Source: Candidatus Falkowbacteria bacterium RIFOXYC2_FULL_47_12 (lineage in GTDB: Bacteria; Patescibacteriota; Patescibacteriia; Patescibacteriales; XYC2-FULL-47-12). From it: a stretch of DNA of 7,052 bases. The notes below the pieces were generated by a model. That model searched no databases. It saw nothing but the letters and a program-made list of their open reading frames with translations, and was not told where the DNA came from. Below are positions 1 through 5,315 of the stretch, piece by piece; positions within the stretch are counted from its first letter, which is position 1, and each line of letters begins with the position of its first letter. The translations under genes and the position numbers were made by a program. The stretch spans positions 9,233 through 16,284 of the forward strand of contig MFGL01000039.1 of NCBI GenBank assembly GCA_001778285.1, given 5' to 3'.

Positions 1-390
1 ACGCTTTTTGATGTGGGTTTGGGGTACATAAAATTGGGTCAAAGTTCCACGACGCTCTCCGGCGGCGAAGCCCAGCGCGTAAAATTAACCACCGAGCTTG
101 CCAAACGCGGCAACGGCGACGCTTTATACATATTGGACGAACCGACAACCGGCCTGCATTTTGCCGATGTCAGCCGGCTGCTGGAGGTATTAAATAAGTT
201 AGTTGATAAAGGCAACAGTATTGTTGTCATTGAACATAATTTGGACGTAATCAAAAGCGCGGATTATATTATTGATTTGGGTCCGGAAGGCGGGGACAAG
301 GGCGGGGAAGTAGTCGCTTGCGGAACGCCGGAGCAGGTGGCGCATGAGGCACAGAGTTATACCGGAGAGTATTTGCAGAAGTATTTTTAA
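1..390 (+). CDS. uvrA: UvrA excinuclease ABC subunit A, C-terminal fragment
   Basis: This is the last 129 residues of UvrA, the DNA-damage sensing ATPase of nucleotide excision repair, which loads UvrB at lesions. The reading frame is open from base 1, so the gene starts upstream of the window; the GTG at 13 is not a real start. The fragment holds the second half of the second ABC ATPase domain. It has the signature motif LSGGEAQRVKL (residues 19-29 of the fragment), Walker B and D-loop as YILDEPTTGLH (43-53), and the H-loop as VVIEHNLD (75-82). It then has the typical UvrA tail with GPEGG and GTPEQVA, ending in SYTGEYLQKYF. The EPTTGLH and IEHNLD wording separates UvrA from transporter ATPases. 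The C-terminus looks complete and intact. The next gene begins 52 bases downstream behind its own promoter. Confidence 0.97.
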   Translation, partial: TLFDVGLGYIKLGQSSTTLSGGEAQRVKLTTELAKRGNGDALYILDEPTTGLHFADVSRLLEVLNKLVDKGNSIVVIEHNLDVIKSADYIIDLGPEGGDKGGEVVACGTPEQVAHEAQSYTGEYLQKYF

Positions 391-415
391 AAAAATAGCT
401 GCGTTTTTCCTAAGG

Positions 416-424
416 TGATATACT
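416..424 (+). promoter_or_regulatory. extended -10 promoter for the ABC transporter gene
   Basis: TGATATACT at 416-424 is an extended -10 element (TGn then TATACT). No good -35 box is found 16-17 bases upstream (about 396-402). Transcription would be expected to start near 431, giving a leader of only about 12 bases before the ATG at 443. The same TGnTATACT word recurs before 2292 and 4904, which supports the call. Confidence 0.55.
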
Positions 425-442
425 TATTACAATAATGCACAC

Positions 443-2224
443 ATGAGTGATAACAACAACGCAAAAACAACTGACATCATCCAGTACTCTTTCCGCCAAC
501 TGATAAGAGATATTTTTCAGTTGCTCAAGCCGTATCGAAGCCGCTTTGTCATAGCTTCCTTCATCCGTTTAGTTGGCGACGTCGTATATCTCTATCCGGC
601 CTTTGCGCTGGCTTCGGTCGTCACGTTTCTGACACATTATCGTTCAGGTGACTCCCTCTACACGGTATGGGTGATTTTGGCGTTATGGGCGCTCGCCGTT
701 TTCATACGAAGTTGCAGTCAGTTTTTTTCCAAATACATCGGTTATCGCGTCAGTGAAAAAGTGGCCATTGACTCTATGTTGCAGGCTACCCAACACCTAT
801 TTTTGCTTGACATCGCCTGGCATGAGCGGGAAAATTCAGGTAATAAAATCAAAAGAATCCAAAACGCGGTCGACGGCTTGAACACTATTTTGCGTATCTG
901 GTTTAACAGTATCATTGAAATCGCTGTTAATCTCATCGCCATAAACATCATCATCGCCAATTTTGATCACACGGTTTTGGCGGTCTTGTTGGTTTTTTTG
1001 TTTACGTATTTTTTTATCTCCGGCATGATGCGTCGCCGTGCCAGTGCGGCATCGTACGCCGTGAATGCTCAAGAGGAACAGGTGAACGGGCTGCTATTTG
1101 AAATCATCAATAACATCAGAACGGTGAAAGTAATGGCCATGGGAGGAGTACTGTACAGCAGGCTTGCCGCCGCTGCTGCTGAATTGTTCAATAGGTTAAA
1201 AAGGCGTATTTTTTGGTACCAATCTCGCGCCTCCTTTTTGTCATTCTGGGCGAACGGTTTTCGCGTCGGCATCATTGCCATGATTGCCTGGGGAATTTTC
1301 AACGGCCATTACGAAGTCGGTTTTTTAATTTTGTTTAACAGCTACTTTTCAGATCTGCGCGAATCAATTGACGAACTCTCCACCGCCAGCGTTGATTTTG
1401 CCACCGCCAAATTGAGCATAGCCCGAATGAAGCTGATGCTGGACGAGCCGGTACGCATTGATGATGACCGCGGCAAAGTCGCGCTCTCACCGCGTTGGCA
1501 GACCATCGCCTTGCGGCACGTTTCCTTTGCTTACGGCGAAAATCAAGTGCTCAGCGATATTTCCTTTACCATGCGGCGCGGAGAAAAAGTCGGTATTGTC
1601 GGACTTTCCGGCGCGGGCAAATCTACGCTTTTCAAATTATTACTCAAAGAGCGGGAAGAATTTCACGGCGACATTTTATTTGATAATCTTTCCATTAAAA
1701 AAATTCGCCGTAGCGATTATTTCAAAAAAGTTTCGGTCGTATTGCAGGATACGGAAGTATTTAATTTTTCCCTGCATGATAACATTACCGTCACCAATAC
1801 GACGCGGCAAACCAACCAAGCCTTGTTGAAACGGGCGTTGGATACGGCGCATATGAATGATTTGGTAAAAAAATTGCCGCAGGGTCTGGATACTGTTATT
1901 GGTGAAAAGGGCGTGAAATTATCCGGCGGCGAGCGGCAGCGGTTGGGCATAGCCCGTGCTATTTTTAAAGAACCGGAAATTTTATTGCTAGACGAGGCAA
2001 CATCTCATTTGGATTTGGAGTCCGAGGAAAAAATCCGCGACTCCTTACACGCATTTTTTGAGCATGTGACGGCTATCGTCATCGCGCACCGCTTAACTAC
2101 GATTCGGGAAATGGACACAATTTTGGTCATTGAAGAAGGGACATTAGTGGAATCCGGAACGTTTGCAGAATTATATGCCGCACGCGGCAGGTTTTATGAG
2201 CTTTGGGAAAAACAGAAACTTTAG
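443..2224 (+). CDS. ABC exporter half-transporter (fused membrane and ATPase domains)
   Basis: This is a 593-residue ABC exporter subunit of the MsbA/MdlB type, expected to work as a dimer in the cytoplasmic membrane. Residues about 35-310 form the transmembrane domain, with hydrophobic segments near 35-62, 73-93, 148-172, 175-197, 262-284 and 288-303. Residues about 355-590 form the ATPase, with Walker A GLSGAGKST (387-395, Lys393), Q-loop Gln435, signature LSGGERQRLGIARA (493-506), Walker B ILLLDE (513-518), D-loop SHLD (521-524) and switch His549 in IAHRLTT. All catalytic residues are present, so it should be active. The length is normal for a half-transporter. The substrate cannot be read from sequence; lipids, peptides or drugs are all exported by relatives. 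The ATG at 443 has no Shine-Dalgarno sequence and lies about 12 bases after the predicted transcription start. It stands alone between uvrA and the next promoter. Confidence 0.93.
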   Translation: MSDNNNAKTTDIIQYSFRQLIRDIFQLLKPYRSRFVIASFIRLVGDVVYLYPAFALASVVTFLTHYRSGDSLYTVWVILALWALAVFIRSCSQFFSKYIGYRVSEKVAIDSMLQATQHLFLLDIAWHERENSGNKIKRIQNAVDGLNTILRIWFNSIIEIAVNLIAINIIIANFDHTVLAVLLVFLFTYFFISGMMRRRASAASYAVNAQEEQVNGLLFEIINNIRTVKVMAMGGVLYSRLAAAAAELFNRLKRRIFWYQSRASFLSFWANGFRVGIIAMIAWGIFNGHYEVGFLILFNSYFSDLRESIDELSTASVDFATAKLSIARMKLMLDEPVRIDDDRGKVALSPRWQTIALRHVSFAYGENQVLSDISFTMRRGEKVGIVGLSGAGKSTLFKLLLKEREEFHGDILFDNLSIKKIRRSDYFKKVSVVLQDTEVFNFSLHDNITVTNTTRQTNQALLKRALDTAHMNDLVKKLPQGLDTVIGEKGVKLSGGERQRLGIARAIFKEPEILLLDEATSHLDLESEEKIRDSLHAFFEHVTAIVIAHRLTTIREMDTILVIEEGTLVESGTFAELYAARGRFYELWEKQKL

Positions 2225-2225
2225 C

Positions 2226-2253
2226 TTGAAAAATCTTCATAATCTGCTATACT
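2226..2253 (+). promoter_or_regulatory. sigma70-type promoter with extended -10, upstream of the lipoprotein gene
   Basis: A -35 box TTGAAA (2226-2231) is followed after 16 bases by TATACT (2248-2253), preceded by TGC (2245-2247). It starts 2 bases after the stop of the ABC gene. Transcription should begin near 2260, giving an A/T-rich leader of about 30 bases with no Shine-Dalgarno sequence before the ATG at 2292. It may drive the genes from 2292 up to 4864, since I see no other strong promoter or terminator between them. Confidence 0.75.
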
Positions 2254-2264
2254 TAGTAATAGCA
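2245..2264 (+). repeat. imperfect inverted repeat overlapping the -10 box
   Basis: TGCTATACT (2245-2253) is mirrored by AGTAATAGCA (2255-2264), which is its reverse complement apart from one extra A. The arms flank a single T. The repeat covers the extended -10 and the expected transcription start, the usual position for a repressor operator. It may also simply arise from the AT-rich promoter sequence. No regulator gene is visible in the window. Confidence 0.35.
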
Positions 2265-2291
2265 AAATAATTTTTAATTTAAAAAAAATTT

Positions 2292-2459
2292 ATGAACAAA
2301 TTTTTTCTCGCGTGCGTAGTAGTAAGCACGCTCGCGCTCGTCGGTTGCAGTTTCCAGTCCGGCAACAAAGCCGCCGCAACGAATCAGGCAAAATGTCTGG
2401 AGCAAAATGGCACCTACATTACCGACGAAAACGGCGTGGGGACGTGCAACTTGCCATAG
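2292..2459 (+). CDS. small secreted lipoprotein, 55 residues
   Basis: The ORF encodes a 55-residue protein with a classic lipoprotein signal: basic start MNK, hydrophobic core FFLACVVVSTLALVG (residues 4-18), and lipobox LVGC with Cys19 as the expected lipidation site. The mature part is only 37 residues, polar, with two further cysteines (Cys35, Cys52) that could form one disulfide. Its tail reads KCLEQNGTYI then ENGVGTCNLP. The pattern Cys, glycine-rich turn, then GxC resembles the core of small DUF333-type domains, but this is only a loose resemblance. Membrane attachment on the outer face is likely; function is unknown. A well-placed promoter lies upstream and the start codon is the only one that provides the signal peptide. 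No ribosome binding site is visible. The HD gene follows after 68 bases. Confidence 0.72.
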   Translation: MNKFFLACVVVSTLALVGCSFQSGNKAAATNQAKCLEQNGTYITDENGVGTCNLP

Positions 2460-2502
2460 CTCCTATTTGATACGATTAAAACGATTTTAAAAAATAAATA
2501 GC

Positions 2503-2541
2503 GGGGAGTGTTTTATGTTGAAAATATATGAAAAAACTTAA
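2503..2541 (+). other. Shine-Dalgarno-like site with 8-codon ORF overlapping the HD gene start
   Basis: GGGGAG at 2503-2508 lies 6 bases before an ATG at 2515 that opens an eight-codon ORF (MLKIYEKT, stop TAA at 2539-2541). This ORF overlaps the start of the HD-domain gene (ATG 2528) in another frame. The same site is 19 bases from the ATG at 2528, too far for normal use. In the HD frame a TGA at 2519-2521 rules out an earlier start. The arrangement could be translational coupling or chance. Confidence 0.3.
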
Positions 2542-3130
2542 TGCCATCGCTGATTTTTTGTTTGAGGTCGGCATCCTGTCAAAAACGCCGCGCAGCGGGT
2601 TTTATTTTTTGGGGAGCGGCCAGCAAAGCGTGGCCGAACATATTAACAGAGTGACCATTATCGGTTATGTTTTATCAAAATTAAAAAAACAGGCAAATGA
2701 GGAGGTTGACGAAAAAAAAGTTTTGGAAATGTGCCTGTTCCACGACCTTCCCGAAGCCCGCACTTCGGACCTGAATTATACGCACCAAAAATACGCCCGC
2801 GCGGACGAAAGCAAGGCAGTTGATGATTTGGCAAGCACCTTGCCTTTTGGAGAAGATATCAAAGCGCTTATAAACGAACGCAACGGCGGCGATAGCATAG
2901 AAGCGCGGTTGGCGCGTGATGCCGACCAGCTGGAATTGATTTTATCTTTGAAAGAGCAGCTCGACATCGGCAACGAACGGGCAAAAACCTGGATTCCATT
3001 GGCCGTGAAACGGCTCAACACCAAAGAGGCGCAAGCGCTTGCTATAACTATTTTGGAAACGCCTTCGGACAACTGGTGGTTTCATGACAAAGAAGATCCT
3101 TGGTGGGTGAGCCGCGATAAAAATAGGTAG
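2528..3130 (+). CDS. HD-domain phosphohydrolase (YfbR/HDDC2-like nucleotidase family)
   Basis: This 200-residue protein belongs to the HD superfamily of metal-dependent phosphohydrolases. It most resembles the YfbR/HDDC2 group, whose characterised members are 5'-deoxynucleotidases that remove phosphate from deoxynucleoside monophosphates. The motif residues are in place: Arg22 in KTPRSG, metal ligand His38 in SVAEHINRV, the HD pair His72-Asp73 in LFHDLPEARTSDL, Glu76 and Asp81 as likely catalytic and binding acids, and a distal Asp133 in RDADQLE as the last metal ligand. There is no signal peptide or membrane segment, so it is cytoplasmic. The C-terminus is rich in Trp (WWFHDKEDPWW). The start at 2528 is forced by an in-frame stop just upstream and keeps the typical N-terminus ending in FLFEVG. 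Exact substrate is inferred, not shown. It is followed after 14 bases by a small membrane protein. Confidence 0.85.
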   Translation: MKKLNAIADFLFEVGILSKTPRSGFYFLGSGQQSVAEHINRVTIIGYVLSKLKKQANEEVDEKKVLEMCLFHDLPEARTSDLNYTHQKYARADESKAVDDLASTLPFGEDIKALINERNGGDSIEARLARDADQLELILSLKEQLDIGNERAKTWIPLAVKRLNTKEAQALAITILETPSDNWWFHDKEDPWWVSRDKNR

Positions 3131-3144
3131 ACGCATTTTAGATA

Positions 3145-3327
3145 ATGAAAAATCTGCTTTTATTCGTCGTTTCCGCTTTGATTACCGCCGGACTGGCGCT
3201 GGGCCGGCCGCTGTATCTTTATTTTGACAATAAAAAGCGGGAAGGAATAGAACTCTTTTTTTGGACGGGCGGCTGGCTCGTTGCCGCGACGCTCCTCATT
3301 TTCGTCGTTATGGTTATGATGCAGTAA
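3145..3327 (+). CDS. small two-helix membrane protein, 60 residues, unknown function
   Basis: I do not recognise a family. The protein has two hydrophobic segments, about residues 3-21 and 39-58, joined by a short polar loop with LYFDNKKREG (about 25-34). The loop is strongly charged and, with the lone Lys at position 2 before helix 1, most likely lies in the cytoplasm. No cysteine or histidine is present and no enzymatic motif can be seen. It sits 14 bases after the HD gene and 10 bases before the PAP2 gene, so it is probably co-transcribed with both. No Shine-Dalgarno sequence precedes the ATG. Support comes from the clear membrane topology, the fit in a tight gene string and the absence of any competing ORF on the plus strand. 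Confidence 0.65.
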   Translation: MKNLLLFVVSALITAGLALGRPLYLYFDNKKREGIELFFWTGGWLVAATLLIFVVMVMMQ

Positions 3328-3337
3328 GCAGTTCTTC

Positions 3338-4864
3338 ATGCGAAGACTCTTCCAAATCGTAAAATCAATCTTTTTTTCCGCTGGCCGGGGTGTAGCTCAC
3401 GACGCGGAAGTGCGCCGTATGATTGAAAAACATCCGCGCTTATTTTATTTTGTCAAAAAACGTCTCACACCGGATGAGCGTTTTGGATTATACACGACAA
3501 TCGGCGTTGCATTTATTATCGTTTTCTTGTTTTTCTTTTTCAACGTACTGCTGGATGTTATCGGCCGTGAAGCCATCACACAAGTTGACGTGCGCATTAT
3601 CAATGTGTTGCAAATTTTCCGCAACAATACCTTTAATCAGGCAATACTTTTCATCACCTATTTGGGCCGGGCGCAGGTGCTAGCGGTCGGCGTGATTTTA
3701 TTCGGGATTTTTTTTCTGTGGCGGAAGTATGGGGAATACGCGCTGGCGCTGTTTTTGTCAGTTGTCGGCGGTGAGGTGGTTGTATGGCTTTTCAAAATTA
3801 TTATTCACCGCCCCCGACCGGTCTTGGCGAACGCGCTCATGATAGAGCCAAGTTACAGTTTCCCGAGCGGGCATGCCTTTGTCGCTTTTAGTTTTTATGG
3901 CCTTTTAACGTATTTTGTGTTTCGTTGGGCACGCCGCTGGTATACAAAATGTATCACTATCGCAGTCGGTCTTTGCGTAATAGCGGCGATCGGATTTTCC
4001 CGTATCTATCTGGGCGTGCATTGGCCTTCAGACGTTTTAGCTGGCTCTGCCTTCGGCGCCGCGTGGCTGACGGGTTCAGTCATGCTTCTGGGACTGCGGC
4101 GGCAGCAGAGTGTCGCGGAGCACGAAGCGGCGCGTTATTCGTCCGCTTCAGGGATAGCTTTCAGTTGTTTGGTGAGTGTCGTCTGGCTCAGCTTTGCCTT
4201 TTTTTATTTTCAAAATCATCCTTTTCAAACAATCACTACGCCCACTGCGTCAACTATAACTCTCACAACACAAGAACTGCCGGCCGCGCTTTTTGCTAAC
4301 CTGCCGAAAACGAGCGAAGACATCGCCGGCACGCCCATGGAACCGATTCATTTAGTTGTTGTCGCTGCTCAAGCCGAGCTCACAGAAACGTTTGCCAAAG
4401 CCGGCTTTTTGCGAACTGATAATTTAAATCTAACAACGCTCTGGCGCGCGTTTGAGGCCGCATTGCTTAATCACTCTTATCCGCAGGCTCCCGGCACCCC
4501 GACATTTTGGGATACGCAGCCGAATGATTTTGCCTTTGAACAGCCAACTGCGAATAATTCGGTGCGCGAACGCCATCATATTCATTTTTGGCACACACCT
4601 TTTACGTTACCCGACGGACGGCCGATTTGGTTTGCCACCGCGCACTTTGACAAAACAACTGGTTTTTCCCAGTCTTTTTTGCCCACCCACGTTATTGACC
4701 CGGCCATTGACGTAGAGCGCGACACAGTCAGAGATGAATTAGTTGCCAGCGGCAATGTGGCCTCCGTTTCAGCATTCAAGATTGTTCCTCCCACGTTAGG
4801 AAAAAACCAGGCTGGCAGCCCGTTTTTTACCGATGGCGGCGCTTACCTTATATTTTTAAAATAA
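3338..4864 (+). CDS. PAP2-family membrane phosphatase fused to an LssY C-terminal domain
   Basis: This 508-residue protein has two parts. Residues about 52-255 are a PAP2 phosphatase with several membrane helices and all three motifs intact: C1 Lys153 to Arg160-Pro161, C2 PSGH (176-179), and C3 Ser221-Arg222 with His228 and Asp232. His179 and His228 are the expected catalytic pair. A further helix follows at about 272-292. Residues about 335-485 match the LssY C-terminal domain, with ERHHIHFW (411-418), GRPIWFATAHFD (427-438) and HVIDPAIDVERD (451-462). PAP2 enzymes dephosphorylate membrane lipids such as phosphatidate, phosphatidylglycerol phosphate or undecaprenyl pyrophosphate. The function of LssY domains is poorly defined. 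The N-terminal 50 residues are basic and probably cytoplasmic. The closeness to mraY and ftsW favours a role in lipid carrier recycling, which is inference. The gene ends 39 bases before the next start. Confidence 0.9.
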   Translation: MRRLFQIVKSIFFSAGRGVAHDAEVRRMIEKHPRLFYFVKKRLTPDERFGLYTTIGVAFIIVFLFFFFNVLLDVIGREAITQVDVRIINVLQIFRNNTFNQAILFITYLGRAQVLAVGVILFGIFFLWRKYGEYALALFLSVVGGEVVVWLFKIIIHRPRPVLANALMIEPSYSFPSGHAFVAFSFYGLLTYFVFRWARRWYTKCITIAVGLCVIAAIGFSRIYLGVHWPSDVLAGSAFGAAWLTGSVMLLGLRRQQSVAEHEAARYSSASGIAFSCLVSVVWLSFAFFYFQNHPFQTITTPTASTITLTTQELPAALFANLPKTSEDIAGTPMEPIHLVVVAAQAELTETFAKAGFLRTDNLNLTTLWRAFEAALLNHSYPQAPGTPTFWDTQPNDFAFEQPTANNSVRERHHIHFWHTPFTLPDGRPIWFATAHFDKTTGFSQSFLPTHVIDPAIDVERDTVRDELVASGNVASVSAFKIVPPTLGKNQAGSPFFTDGGAYLIFLK

Positions 4865-4865
4865 A

Positions 4866-4894
4866 TTGAGTTTTCTGGTATAGTTTGCTATACT
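4866..4894 (+). promoter_or_regulatory. strong sigma70-type promoter for the mraY-ftsW operon
   Basis: TTGAGT (4866-4871) is followed by a 17-base spacer and TATACT (4889-4894), preceded by TGC (4886-4888). A second extended -10-like word TGGTATAGT lies at 4876-4884. The -35 box begins right after the stop of the PAP2 gene. The expected transcription start is about 4901-4903, so the ATG at 4904 would be at or within a few bases of the 5' end of the mRNA. Confidence 0.8.
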
Positions 4895-4896
4895 GG
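4875..4896 (+). repeat. inverted repeat overlapping the mraY-operon -10 box
   Basis: GTATAG (4878-4883) and CTATAC (4888-4893) are perfect reverse complements around TTTG. With G-T wobbles the arms extend to 4875-4883 and 4888-4896. The right arm contains most of the -10 box. There is no T-run after it, so it is not an intrinsic terminator. It could be an operator or an accident of two tandem -10-like words. Confidence 0.35.
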
Positions 4897-4903
4897 GACA
4901 TAT

Positions 4904-5308
4904 ATGAATATGCCGTTATTGTCCCGCTTTCCATTGCTGGTACACGCGGGCGCAGAAATCAGCCGGGAACTCTATCGTGATAAAAAAGTGAGAGGTCTGA
5001 CCGCCGCCGCGCTGATTCTCAACAGCGCCGTCTGGGCGAGCAGTATTTTTATCAATACGCGCGTAACCGGAGACGTTATCGCATTGCATCACAATATTTA
5101 CTTTGGCATCACCTTGATCGGCAGCCCGCGCCAAATTTATCTGATCCCGCTCTTGGGTCTCTGCGTCATTGGCGTAAACCTTGCCATTGCGCGCATGACC
5201 GGCCGCCGGGAGCGTTTTTTTGTTTACCTTTTTGCCACGGCCAGTTTTGTTGTACAATTTTTTTTATTACTGGGAGTTGGTTCCATTATTTTGATAAATT
5301 TCAGATAA
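4904..5308 (+). CDS. three-helix membrane protein upstream of mraY, unknown function
   Basis: This 134-residue protein has three hydrophobic segments, about residues 32-51, 78-98 and 106-131. A polar stretch between the first two contains LHHNIYFGI (61-69) and a GSPRQIY motif. The N-terminal 30 residues are amphipathic and basic (SRELYRDKKVRG). The HNIYFG region followed by a PLLGL helix is reminiscent of small membrane proteins I associate with Patescibacteria genomes, but I cannot name a family. It is the first gene after the promoter at 4866-4894 and ends 7 bases before mraY, so it is almost certainly co-expressed with cell wall genes. The ATG at 4904 lies only 9 bases after the -10 box; a nearby in-frame ATG at 4910 (Met3) would give a leader only slightly longer. 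No Shine-Dalgarno sequence is present. Confidence 0.78.
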   Translation: MNMPLLSRFPLLVHAGAEISRELYRDKKVRGLTAAALILNSAVWASSIFINTRVTGDVIALHHNIYFGITLIGSPRQIYLIPLLGLCVIGVNLAIARMTGRRERFFVYLFATASFVVQFFLLLGVGSIILINFR

Positions 5309-5315
5309 GACAAGC

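Noticed and set aside
381..408. Possible terminator after uvrA (A-run, TAGCTGCG, T-run)
   Set aside because: The only pairing is A-tract with T-tract around an eight-base loop. There is no GC-containing stem, so I do not call an intrinsic terminator.
1458..1829. 123-codon ORF on the plus strand in another frame
   Set aside because: It overlaps the ATPase domain of the ABC transporter, where Walker A and the Q-loop are intact. The alternative translation shows no family motif.
2461..2500. Possible promoter or terminator between the lipoprotein and HD genes
   Set aside because: TTGATA at 2467-2472 has no -10 box at a proper distance, and the repeated ACGATT words do not form a stem. I see only AT-rich spacer.
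3202..3209. Eight-base palindrome GGCCGGCC
   Set aside because: It is a single short GC palindrome inside a coding region, encoding parts of GRP. No second copy or context suggests a site.
2621..4123. The same seven residues QQSVAEH in the HD protein and in the PAP2-LssY protein
   Set aside because: The codons differ at many positions and the surrounding residues are unrelated. In the HD protein it is part of the metal site; in the other it is a linker after a helix. This is coincidence.
4916..5257. 113-codon ORF on the minus strand
   Set aside because: It is antisense to the 134-residue membrane protein, which has a promoter, three clean helices and tight operon spacing. The antisense product has no recognisable features.
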